Origin: Meandrina meandrites | Taxonomy: Eukaryota; Cnidaria; Anthozoa; Scleractinia; Meandrinidae | Assembly (NCBI GenBank): GCA_963693305.1 | Contig: OY855904.1 | Span: 16,730,996 to 16,794,995 of the forward strand | DNA length: 64,000 bases | Direction: 5' to 3' | Shown here: piece by piece, positions 1 to 10,665 of the stretch | How positions within the stretch are numbered: position 1 is the stretch's first letter | How the letters are laid out: every line of letters begins with the position of its first letter | Translations under genes and position numbers: made by a program | The notes under the pieces: model-generated | What the model was told of the DNA's origin: nothing | What the model saw: only the letters and a program-made list of their open reading frames with translations | Databases searched by the model: none

Positions 1-400
1 GCGGAACGCCACCTTTTCGTGGAAGGCCAGTTTTTCCGGAAAGGCACCATTTGGTGGAAGACAAGTTACAGTGGAAGGCCGCTTTTCGGTGAAGGCCAGT
101 TTCGGTAGAAGGTCAGTTTAGGGGAAGTGCAGTTTTGGCGGAAGGGCCGCTTTAGTAGAAGGCTACTTTTTAGCCGAAGACCACTTTCGCCTGAAGGACA
201 CTATGCGGCAGAAGGCCAGTTTTCGCAGGATGCCACTTTTGGTTGAAGGTCACTTTTCAGCAGAAGGCCTGTTTCAGTTGAAGGCCACTTTTGGCGAATG
301 GGCCCTTTTGGCGGAAGGCCACTTTTGCAGAAGGCCAGTTTTTCGCAGAAAGCACTTTTGGCGGAAGGCCAGTTTTGGCAGAAGGGCCCTTTTTAAGTAA
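1..400. repeat. Degenerate ~21-bp minisatellite
   Basis: The first 400 bases are a degenerate tandem array whose unit resembles GGCGGAAGGCCACTTTT with 17-21 bp spacing. It runs off the left edge of the window. Because many units are 21 bp, a reading frame stays open through about 200-400 and gives a seven-residue pattern, but nothing suggests that it is translated. I see no flanking terminal repeats. Confidence 0.85.
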
Positions 401-1313
401 GGCCACTTACTCATGGCTTCCATATTTTCACAACTAGCAAATTATGCAAAATTGTATAAATTACTCAGTGACGTCACGGGACGGCATTATGACGCTGGGA
501 ATTCAGATGTCCTTCTCGCCCGCGCCCCTCCTCTGGGGGTAAGGAAGAGAACACGGCTGACACTCCAGACTACGTCTTTCTAGGTAAAACACGGACATTA
601 TTTAACTTCGCTGCAACTGTTTAATAGAAGTGTTATTTTATTATAATTATGCAATTCAAAAAGGCTCTTACAAACGCATCACTAATTTAGTTGTGTTTGT
701 TGTTGCCATTTATACAATTGACTCCTTTTTACTGTTTTACAGGCTTTAAAAACACAAATTACAATAACAATATTCAACTTCATACAGTTTTGTTATTATT
801 TATAACAAGTTTAGGTGAGCCGTGCTACCAAATGAAACAATGCCAATTTTAAACATTTCAAGACGGAACCATCAGGAGGTCGAGTAATATTTAAGTTGGA
901 CAAAAATCGAGTACCAGAATAATTCAAATCCTATTGCATTATTTTCTACCCTAAATAAAAGGTAAAGATGAAAGTAATTATTTGTGATAACACCAAGAAC
1001 AATTTCAAATCAGAGTCTGAGGAAATGAATTTCATAGTTCACAAGCCATAGGCAAAACCTCACGCGTAGCCATTTTGTAAAATCGTCTTTTAAGCGATTC
1101 AGTGGAATGTTTGGTGAACTCAAAAGCTTGCAAAAAGGTGTAAATAATTTTGGAACATAATTTTCTCCAATAAATACTCGAGATCCTGGCCGATTTCGTC
1201 TTAAACCAAACTATCAAGACGATAAAGATTTACGTGTGATAAAGAATCTAAATAAGATTTCTTGTCAATAAATAATATCTAAAGTGAGATAAAAGAACAC
1301 AACAGAATAAAGA
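401..1313. other. Gene-free stretch downstream of GTF2B
   Basis: This stretch holds a CRE-like TGACGTCA at 469-476, an AT-rich segment with a possible minus-strand poly(A) signal (TTTATT at 637-642), and the TIR element at 862-1200. No exon of a known gene was found. Confidence 0.6.
862..1200. mobile_element. TTAA-flanked TIR element, copy 1
   Basis: This non-coding element is about 339 bp. Its left end GACGGAACC and right end (reverse complement GACGAAATC) are flanked by TCAA (a decayed TTAA) and TTAA. It aligns along most of its length with the element at 50667-51085. Shared blocks include the parts around 'TTTTAAGCGATTCAGTGG' and 'CCAATAAAT.CTCGA.ATCC'. TTAA targets are typical of piggyBac-like transposition, but the termini are not classical piggyBac ends, so the superfamily is uncertain. 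Confidence 0.7.
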
Positions 1314-4300
1314 TCAAAGGTTCGGAAGCTTGTCCACGGGTGTAGTAAATTTGAAGTCGCTTGGAAAGAGTTCGGCAGCTCGTAGAAAAATAAGTCTGTA
1401 GGATTGACGAATTGTTACATCAGCTACGCCAGCGATATCACCAATTTCTACAAAAACAATAAACAGAAACGAATTATTGTTACTTTGAGTGACAGTTACG
1501 ACAGGGAAGACTCTGTGACTGTTTATCAGATCAAAAGGTCGACATATTTGTTTTCGACTGCTAGATCTGATTGAAAAATTTAAAATCTGTCTTTTAGATC
1601 AAACAAGATCTTCAAAATCAAGGAACAACGTTTTTCACGCACTTCAGCTCCACTAAGCCAGAAAAAGTAAACAAGTTGTTCACACGCAACCAAATCAGTG
1701 AAGGTTTCCCTACTTCTTTTTAATTCGTATGAAAACACGCACCACTCTTAACTGTACAAGACGAAAATATTTGGCTGCATTTTTTGTTTGTGAGGTTCTT
1801 GATCTTAAGTCACCGCCGGAACTTATCCCAGTTTCCATAGTGTTAAGTGGCTAGAGGAGTACTGCTATTCCACCTGAATGACACGCTAGTTCATTCCAGT
1901 TATCCCTCATCAGGGGCGGATCCAGGATTTTTCTTAGGACGGGGTGCACATGGTTTTTTAATTTTTTTTTTTTGCAGAATTCCAGCTGTATTAGAAAGCC
2001 GCCCGGTCATTCCCGGCTGCACCCTCGGCCTAGATCCGCCACTGCTCGTCATTCTGTCAGGTTGCCAAAGCAACGGCATTACCATTCACATTACCCATTT
2101 AACTCCTGGCTGAAGAGATCGCTGTATGGCACCCCTCAATCCAGGGTACAATGTGTTATCTATCCTTTACACCACTGCGCCTCCCAAAGCGGTGAAAAAT
2201 GATAAAAAAGACACGAAACAAATATGTAGAAAACAACGATCAAAATAGCACCCCACCCATATTTTACAGTTATAAGGGGAAAAAAGTGCATTTAAACCTT
2301 TTTGTGATCTCTTTTCCTCTGATGCCTGAGAGGCCATGTAAATCGCCGCGGCTGCAACTGAAATTGGACTTCGCCTAGAAGAACGGAAAAATAATGATAC
2401 TGTTAAGTTCTTTGGATTAATACGGCTATAGAAGAGCTAACAAAAGCATGTTGACGAAAAAACAACTTTGAACAGCGCTGAGCTGTAGGGAATTATCAGT
2501 AAACTAAATTGTAGCATAATCAGTTTTGATCTACTTTCTTTTGACTTTTTAGCTTGCCATTCTTAAGGCAAACAATGATTTTAAGCTGTTAAGTATTTCG
2601 CTGCTCAAACTGATGACAACTTGACCTGTATGGCAGCTCACATGACACGATAAGGGAAACACTTACCCCGGTACTAAATCTAAATCAACCGCTTTACGAG
2701 CGATGTGTGTGGCGGCCTTCTGTACGTCCGGCGGAAGGCCAAGATTGGAGCAGAACCTCGACTGAAATAATGAAAAAAAGGTACGATTCCATTATTTGAC
2801 AATAAGATAGAACGCGCCCTGATTGCTTGACAGGATGGTTTGTTGAAGATATTAAGTATATTTCTATCCTGGCTCTTTCTCAGCGCCGATCTGCACTCGT
2901 TCACCCAAGTTGGAATAATCGTTGCTGTGACCTTAGGCACAATCGATTCCAACAGCGATTGCTTTACCTTACTCCAAAATAATAACTCCTTACAATTGTT
3001 GACAAACATTTGTCCTGCCCCGAGGCAGGAAAAAGGAATGCTTAAAGTTTAGTAAGGCTTTATAAAATTGGATAGGAATTAAAGTCAGCGTCTGCACTTA
3101 TGCAACGGAAGATATTTTTGCAAACTAAACCAAACTGATTTTGTTTATGTACAAGACCGGGTTACAGGCGATGATGATGATTTTGCCTAGTACGGATGGG
3201 CCCTTAGCCCGTACAGACACTTCTAGTTAATACTTTAGGCATTATACTACATGCACTATAATATTAACTTTACATGTAACGGTCCTTTACTTACCATGAA
3301 ATCCGCTGTTGTTATGAGATCCACACTCGTTTCTAGGGCCTTTAATATTAGTTTGAAACATCGACCAATTTCTTTTTTGGAGATTTTACTAATAGCGCAA
3401 ATTTCTGTGGACAAAAGACAGACAGAAGTGAACCTGCTAGTTATCCAGTCTTCGGCCTTTTAATGATTTAATTCAGGACAACTTATTTGACAAACTGGTA
3501 CTATCCACTCTTCGCTTAGCCTCCCAGCCAGTCGTTTTTAGTGGAGATCGGGAACGGGGTGTGATCCGATCTCTCCTAAAAACGACTGCATCGGAGGCTA
3601 CTCTTCGCTTGGAAAACAGAAAAAGACATTTACACTGTTATCACTGCACCCTGAAATTAGCAGAATTACCAACTTGACATGAAATGGGAGCAAAAAAAAA
3701 AACAACCAAGAAAACTCAGTAACAGTCACATTTTTTAGACGTTTGTATCTGTAAAACTGTGGCGATTCATCGTTGTTTTGCCTTGTTCCTGTACGGCGAC
3801 TGTCCGGCTTTTTCCCAGGCCTTCCCGGTATCGTATGACATCACTACTCGTTTCTGTGTCGTATCCAGGGCGAAAGAAACTTGGCAAGGCATTACTTCAT
3901 TTGTGTATGATAGATTTATGTACTCTATAGTAATTCCAACTGTATCCTTTGATTTTTTTTCTGTTTTTCTTGGCAACTAAGTCACAAATGACTTTTTTAT
4001 TGTCATAACGACTAAAACATCCAGCTAGAATTCAGAACATTTTCAGATGGTCAGTGCAACAGAAATGCTAGTCACACTGGAGAAACCTGTCAAAATGTTC
4101 CACAAACAACATACCCAGAATTTTCCCTAATCTAAGTAAAGTTCTGTGGAACTTTCAAACTAATTCCAGGAAATTAATGTTGGTTTCAATTTCAATCCCA
4201 TACTATTAGTTTTTACGGACCGAATTTCTTCATGCGCTAATCATTTTCAACTGTTTTTAGTTTAACAATATTGATGCAGAGTAGCCAATGAAAGTGAGAA

Positions 4301-7300
4301 ATGTTCTCTGGCGAAAAGCTTTAAAGCACCCATTTTTTTTTTACTGTAACAAAAAATGACTTATCTCTAGAGAGCCTTTTTACATTTTTCAATATTAGGT
4401 TTCCAGTTTACCTTTAAATGTTCTAGGGACACCCTCTTGTCGACATGCAATGTACAAACAAGCAGAAGCAATAGCATCATTGCTTCGACCTTTTAAACTC
4501 TTTTGTTCATGAACTTGTTTAAAGAGTTGATTTGCACGGTCCTGAGGAAAAACGAAAGACCATTAGACGAGTTCATTTATTTATATGAAAATTGACAAAG
4601 CTATAAAACTTTTTGCTTAGAAAAATAGAGAGAAAACCATATTCAGTCAACAAGAATAAAGTAAACTCGTCTATCATGCAAAACAAAAATTATTATTTTG
4701 TAATATTTTTAATCAAGCAACACAAATAAAAACATATTCTTTGCTGCAGTTACATGATGGTCTGAAGGAGAACAGAGGATGGAAGGCAATGTTTAAATAG
4801 GATCCCAAGAGGGTTGGGGTTCTAGTGTAAAAGTGGGCTTAATTCTCAATTATGGCACTTGAGTACTTCAGTAGAGAACCTGTTTATCCTTTATTCTGTT
4901 CTGCACAGGACAATAGCAACGTTCAGATTGGAATACAAGTAGGATATCAAATACAAGTTCGACTTTTGAATCTCAATCTAGTTACATTTCCAGAGTCCTC
5001 ACTCCTCCCTGTTGCTGATCAGTTGAATAGGAGACCATGGATACAAGATTGGTGTGAAATGTGATAATCAAAAGCTTAAGTACTGGGTTTGAAAAGTTGT
5101 ACATGTACTCTAATCTGAAGAACCCTCTTTTCATCATTTCCTAACTATCAGTTGGTAAACATCAACTTACTTCATTAAACAACTTACATTTGATAAAAAT
5201 CCCAGTGTTAACATATTATGCTATGAAAAATGCTTACCACTATTTTCCTGGGAAGATTTATTCTGTCAGCCATGATGCCAATTTCTCTAAAAGCATTCAT
5301 GAGACTTCTGTCTGAGCCGGTTAACTAAATTAAAAAATTACGAAAAACAAGGACTCTTAGAAAAATTCATTATGTATAAAATTCTGCAGTTTTGTGTTGT
5401 TAAATTTGAGCATTACATAATTTTATTTCTATCTGTGGGATAGGCTAAATCAATTTGCTTCTGAGGTGAACTAAAACACACGGACAGATGCAACAGCAAT
5501 TAATAACACATAGTAATGAAAGTTATAGTGAGCTTTAAAGGGGCAGTGTCACAAGACGCCTTCTAAGTTTTTGCGTAAACTATGATAGTTGTACTCACTG
5601 ATCAACAAAAAACCTTTGAACGACAAAACTGGCATAAATGTCACTCTCTAAGATGTGAACAAACCATAATCAGCGTCATTTTTAGTGATTTTCCTCCCAT
5701 AACTCTGTCAAATTTACCACTTCTTTCCTACCTGTCTGTAGCCACACCAGTTTTAAACAACTTTCATGACCATTACATGTTTTAGCATGGCCGGAGAAAT
5801 ATTAGTGGATTTCCAATTAATACCAACACCTTCATTGGATTTTTTCAAGTACCGGTAGCGCTAAATCTTGGTGAGACTGCCCCTTTAAGTCCAAAAAGTT
5901 TTGCTAGTGTCATAGTTTAAATATAAGCATCATTATAATGTAATGTATTTGTAATGCAAGATAGCAAAAAGTATGTACCATATGATCATGTTTTAAATAA
6001 AGTAAAAAAACTGACGGACATTCTTCATCTGTGGCAGCTGGTTGAGCTGGATTAATGAGGTTGGCTATTAGACAAGTATAAAATTTCCATTTTATCACAG
6101 ATAAAAAAACTATGCTATCTATTTTACAAAGATAATACAAACATGTATCTTATATACAAGGCTAAAAGGTTAAAAATTGTAAAATTAAAAAGTTTAACCA
6201 AACGTTTTCAGCTGTTTGCCTTAAGGTTAATGGCTGTTTGCCATCATCAGGTTACCCTGATGATGGCAAACAGCCGAAAATGTTTGGTTTAAACTTTTTA
6301 ATTTTACAATTAGTAACTTTTTAGACTTGTATATAAGATACATTTTATCAAGCGAACATTAAGGACCTAATACAAACATGTTTCATTATAACAAGAATAA
6401 CTTACGCCGCCTCGATTGTGGTATTTGGAGTAGCCATCTGCTTCACTGTTTCCTTGTGGTGCTCTCTCGATGATTGTGGAGAGGTCTCCTCCGCCCAGTA
6501 ATGGATTCTGTAATAAGGAAGAATAGGTTTTAGTCCTGCCTTCGAAATTAAAACTCATCTTGCTTGCTATTTGTTTTTTAAATATTTCCTTGGAAGATGA
6601 TGCAAAGCTTCTTTCCCAAGATAACTTGCCTACTTGTCAAGAGAAATAACAAGCTGATCACAGCTGAAATGAAAGGTAAAGTGTGCTGTGGTGCTTAACT
6701 CCAGTTTCCATAGCAATGAATGGATCAGACACTAAATGTGGTTAAAGTGTATATGACAGATTTTCTTATTTGTTTAATAGAATCTAAATGGGATGCTGAT
6801 TTGAACATCGGAAAAAAAAATTGAAATTGTTTTTTTACTGCATTCTAGCCATTCAAAAACGTGAAATTTCACTTCCTGTTGGATCAAAAACTGCGTGAGG
6901 AAAGGACTTGGGGTTAGACAAGCCATGACATCAAAACCAGAATGTGCTCACAAGAAACAAACAAACTGAACAGGGAATTTTCTAAGTTGTGTTGCCAGAG
7001 AACCAGAAAAACCAGCAGCAACATTCCATAGTAAATTCCTTGTTCAGTTTGTGTTTCTAGTGAGCACTTTCTGGTTTTGATATCACGACTCATCTAGTCC
7101 CAGGTCCTTTCCTCACACGGTTTTTGACCTTTCCTGAAGTGAAATTTACATTTTTGGACTGCTGAAACGTGCTGAAAACGAAGACGTTGAAAAAAATTTC
7201 TGATGTTCAGATCAGCATCCCACATAGATTCGATCAAGCAAATAAAAAAAAATCTGTCATAATACACTTTAAATGTAATTATTTTAGGCTAATTTAGAAT

Positions 7301-10300
7301 TGAAGAAGACAGAAGCTATGTGTGTGAATGTCCCCTCCCCGTCAAAGATCAGGGTAGCAGGACAGGATATTTCTTACACCGACAAGTTCACATACCTTGG
7401 AAGCATGCTTTGCCAGGACGGCGGTACTGGTGTGGACATACAAAACAGACTAAACAAAGCAAGGGGCGCCTTTATGAGCTTACGACCAGTGTGGAGATCG
7501 GCAAGTTATAGCACAAAGACAAAGCTTAGGATCTACCAGAGCTGTGTGTTGTCAACCCTTCTTTACGGCTGCGAATGCTGGCGAATGACTGAACATGACC
7601 TGTCAAAACTAGCGTCCTTCCACACAACTAGCCTCAGGAAGATTCTGAGAATTTTCTGGCCGCAGAAAATCTCCAACGACCAGCTCCTGAAGCAAACCAA
7701 GCAGGAGGATATTTGCACGATTGTCACCAGGAGAAGATGGAGATGGATTGGACATGTGCTTCGAAAGGGCAACAACAACATAGCTAGGACTGCAATGCGC
7801 TGGACGCCTGAAGGCAAGCGTAGAAGAGGGCGCCCAAAAACAACATGGCGCAGAACGGTAGAAACGGAGTTAAGGGAGCTCAATTACAGCTGGAGCACCA
7901 TTGAGAAACTGGCTAGAGACAGGCAGGGTTGGAGAAACTTCGTTGCTGCCCTATGTGCCACATAGGCATGATGTAAGTAAGTAAGTAAGAATTGAGTTTG
8001 CTCTCTTTTAAAAATGGTTGGTGACCGTTTTCGAATTCTGCTTTTTGATCTTTTCGTTGTGCTGTACAACAGGTTTAAATGGCTCTTCCAGGGCTAAGTC
8101 TTTCAAAAAGGATGGCAACACTAGCTCTTATTATTTACACAACAGATGCACTTCTTCAAAATATGACCAAGATCATTTGCCTCTGTTTACTCATCTTCAA
8201 TATTTTAAACTACAAACCCTGTAAAACATGCTAAATTACCTGTGCCAATTTTTCAAAATCATTTTTAATTATCTCTGAAATCAAGTTGGCGGCCCCACAT
8301 TTATTTGTATATCTAGATAAGTAACTTATTATCCGACCTCAGCAAAAATTGTACACTGTCTTCTAAAGTAGCCCCTTTTCCTGTTGAAAAGCCCTCTCAA
8401 GTTTTTTTTCAGCCCATCCACCCAAAATTTATCAAGCCCAAAATCCTTGCAGCACACATCTCTTTCAGCCCTAGGTCGAAAACATGAATTCCTCTTACTG
8501 TTTACCATATATTTCATCAAGATACATCAGAGAAAGTACTCTCTAGTTGATGATTTCTTTACTCTCACAATGTATGAAGAAATAAGATTTTGATAACTGT
8601 TGAGAGCTATTACAATATTTCAGTTGCCAGCTAACAGTCTTACCTGTGCTGCTCCCACACGAGATGGATCACTGTTTGACTTCTCATTACTAAATGTACG
8701 CCATTCTGAACCAACATCAACAACCCTAAAAGAAAGGAGAAATCACAGGTGAATTGTTGGATAATTTACAGGAGGTGCCAGCATTTGGGAATTGGGTACA
8801 GAAAAGGATGTAGGTAGAGGAGCATAAAATATCAAGTTTTCTAAGCCCTCAGGCATACTCCTTTGTTTCACTGCCTGATCAAGAAGCACAAGAAGGCTTC
8901 AATATCCTTTCACTAGCTTTTCAAAAATATGCTGACTCAATGCTATTTTACCTCATATATGTTGTGGTTTAAATTTATTTTTGGTTTAAAAATTTTCAAA
9001 CCAGTTTGAAACATAGAAGGAGTTTCACACAAAATGGCAGTATAATTTTCAAGAAATTTTCAAAAATGCAACTTTGCAGGTTTGAGAAGGTTTTATAGCA
9101 TTTTATTGTGTTCCCAGAATTAGGGGAATTGACAATCGGCTAGGCACTCTGATTCAGCAAGCATTGGAGAGGCTTCTCACAGAAATTTGGGTTCAATCGT
9201 GGCTTGTTTCGTCTTCGAGCATCAAGTATAAAAACTTTCAGTAGAATGTTAGAGTTGAATTTAGATGACTTTAATATTTTCACTCTTCTGGTCCAACGAT
9301 TTTCTTGAAACTTGGCTTTGGTATGTATTAAATCAATATAAGCCCATTCCACAAATTTAGCAAAAAATTATTGGCAAAATTTTTTACTGGATGCGATTTT
9401 GTTAAAAATGTGTGGTCCAGTTAAACACCAATATCATTCAAAATATTTTTCTTCAGTAAAATTGAATTTCATATTATTATTGCCGAATGATAGATGAACA
9501 TTTTCCCAAAGTTTCACAGCCGTCGCATCAAAGCCTAAAAAGTTATAACCCAAAGTTTGTCGTGGACAAGTGTGCCTACCTTAAAGTATGTCAACGACAA
9601 AACCCCACTAATTACACACCTCAATCAAAATAACAAAAATTGTGAAGACTCAAAAAGGGGTTATCCATCGCAGCGCTTAAATGAGGGCTGACAATTTTTG
9701 TATTTTTACAGAGCAAAATTTGAGATGAATAGCATTACTTCTAAAACAGTGTGAGCAGTATGCACTGACAGTAAGAGGAAGTGGCCAATTTGCAGGCAGA
9801 ACTCAACCAGGCCTATCCCCATCAGCTTCCTTGTTATAACGATGACGTCAGTTCACTAGCAGTCACACATGCTGGGAACTTACTGGTAGCTTGCACAGGG
9901 ATTTCACTGGTGTTTGCAGTTTACGCCGTAACACACAGCAAGCAGAATATTTTCATTTCCGTATATTCTTGATCAGATACAAAGAGAAAGTAACAGGAAG
10001 ACTATAAACAGAAGAAGCTCAAAATTAAAAGTGATATGATTGTATCTTCCAAGGTATATTACATTGTGTAAAACGTTTCATTGATGCCAATTAATGGTTT
10101 ATAAAATTCACTTATTTTAAGCTGTTTGAGACAAAACAACAGTGCAGGAATAAAGAGATCTCTTATGGAATAAGGAAAGTATGGCTAAGAAACAAATGTC
10201 TAGAAGCTTACCTATCTCCCACAACAAGACCACATTCTGAACAAATCATATCCCCGGCACGATAATCTTCGATCAACGGAGCTTCCGGATGATGTACACA

Positions 10301-10450
10301 TTTTATCGTCTGCGAACTGAAATACAAGGCCAGAAGACAAGGAAATGAATTGAACTTACTCTGTAAAATATCAGATCATAGTGGAGACAAATAGATCAAC
10401 TGAACTGATTGTAAACATTGACGAAAAAGGTGCACTTACCTGCTCGCCAT
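1314..10450 (-). CDS. GTF2B: Transcription initiation factor IIB (TFIIB)
   Basis: General RNA polymerase II factor that bridges TBP-bound promoter DNA and the polymerase and helps select the start site in the nucleus. Coding exons (minus strand, 5' to 3'): 10440-10450, 10212-10316, 8644-8725, 6406-6507, 5238-5324, 4412-4541, 3295-3404, 2667-2761, 2298-2374, 1314-1447. These sum to 933 nt, or 310 aa, against 316 in human; all phases close and all introns are GT-AG. The N-terminal zinc ribbon has ligands C10, H13, C29 and C32, followed by the B-reader/linker ([17 protein letters not shown]). Two cyclin folds follow from about residue 105, including the motif [17 protein letters not shown] in the first. 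The ATG at 10450 is chosen because it matches the TFIIB N-terminus and lies directly before a consensus donor. The gene is divergent from C12orf57. Confidence 0.97.
1911..2044. mobile_element. hAT-type MITE
   Basis: This 134-bp element in GTF2B intron 9 has termini CAGGGGCGGATCCAGG and (reverse complement) CAGTGGCGGATCTAGG. It is flanked by imperfect 8-bp target duplications, tccctcat and ctcgtcat (6 of 8 match). CAG-type ends plus an 8-bp duplication fit hAT. No coding capacity. Confidence 0.75.
3527..3600. mobile_element. Short hairpin MITE (MULE-like)
   Basis: A 74-bp near-perfect hairpin starts TAGCCTCC and ends GGAGGCTA, with the arm core CAGTCGTTTTTAG. It is flanked by a perfect 9-bp duplication, ctcttcgct. 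The 9-bp duplication and TAG..CTA ends suggest a Mutator-like source; compare 34355-34425. It lies in GTF2B intron 6. Confidence 0.7.
5535..5888. mobile_element. TTAA-flanked MITE, AGGGGCAGT ends
   Basis: This non-coding element of about 350 bp in GTF2B intron 4 is bounded by TTAA on both sides. Its terminal inverted repeats are AGGGGCAGTGTCAC and GTGAGACTGCCCCT. Target and TIR fit a piggyBac-like TTAA-specific transposase supplied in trans. Confidence 0.75.
6143..6343. repeat. Snap-back palindrome (fold-back MITE)
   Basis: An almost complete inverted repeat of about 200 bp. Outer arms: ATGTATCTTATATACAAG and its complement. Inner arms carry GCTGTTTGCC/GGCAAACAGC and meet at CATCAGG(TTA)CCCTGATG. 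The transcript could fold into one long hairpin. It lies in GTF2B intron 4 and its target duplication is unclear. Confidence 0.75.
6746..7268. mobile_element. 523-bp TTAA-flanked palindromic element
   Basis: The left half (AGTGTATATGACAG..., GGGATGCTGATTTGAACATC) reappears inverted in the right half (GATGTTCAGATCAGCATCCC...ATACACT). Both ends abut TTAA (6742-6745, 7269-7272). Arms of about 250 bp pair with scattered mismatches, so this is a long imperfect hairpin without an ORF. It lies in GTF2B intron 3, just upstream of the LINE fragment. Confidence 0.75.
7304..7987 (+). mobile_element. 5'-truncated non-LTR retrotransposon (LINE) 3' end
   Basis: An open frame from about 7302 to 7965 encodes about 220 aa typical of the C-terminal part of LINE reverse transcriptase ORFs. 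It shows the thumb-like segment [11 protein letters not shown], then the block [16 protein letters not shown], then the basic region [14 protein letters not shown] and [14 protein letters not shown] (GTAA)n tail at about 7972-7987 follows the stop. An 8-bp direct repeat, agaattga (7296-7303 and 7988-7995), marks the insertion. The catalytic reverse transcriptase motifs lie upstream of the truncation and are absent. It is antisense to GTF2B, inside intron 3. The clade (RTE- or L2/CR1-like) cannot be fixed from this fragment. Confidence 0.85.
8955..9012. repeat. Partial copy of GTTGTGGTTTAAA palindromic repeat
   Basis: One arm of the palindromic family seen complete at 15767-15935 (GTTGTGGTTTAAA..., TTTTCAAACCAGTTTGA). 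It lies in GTF2B intron 2. The other arm is missing, so this is a decayed or truncated copy. Confidence 0.6.
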
Positions 10451-10665
10451 TTCGCACTCGTGTCAATATACTGACTGGCTAAAACTGCTGAGCTACCGCT
10501 CATTTATAGCTTTCAGACCGGAAGTGACGTAACGACGGAAACCGAAAGCTATCCATCCATTCTTGTTGCTCACTCATCTGCCCACACCCGGGGACTTTGT
10601 CAACTTTGGGACTGCGTTGTTTACGATCAAGAGCCTCTTTATGTTCCATTGACTTGCATTTTGTT
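10451..10665. promoter_or_regulatory. Bidirectional promoter GTF2B / C12orf57
   Basis: Only 215 bp separate the GTF2B ATG (minus) from the C12orf57 ATG (plus). The gap holds an ETS-like CCGGAAGTG at 10518-10526 overlapping a CRE-like TGACGTAA at 10525-10532, a common pairing in shared housekeeping promoters. No TATA box is placed convincingly for either gene. Motif calls are by eye. Confidence 0.65.

Noticed and set aside
1..400. CRISPR-like repeat array
   Set aside because: Units are contiguous and degenerate with no unique spacers, in a eukaryotic context; it is a minisatellite.
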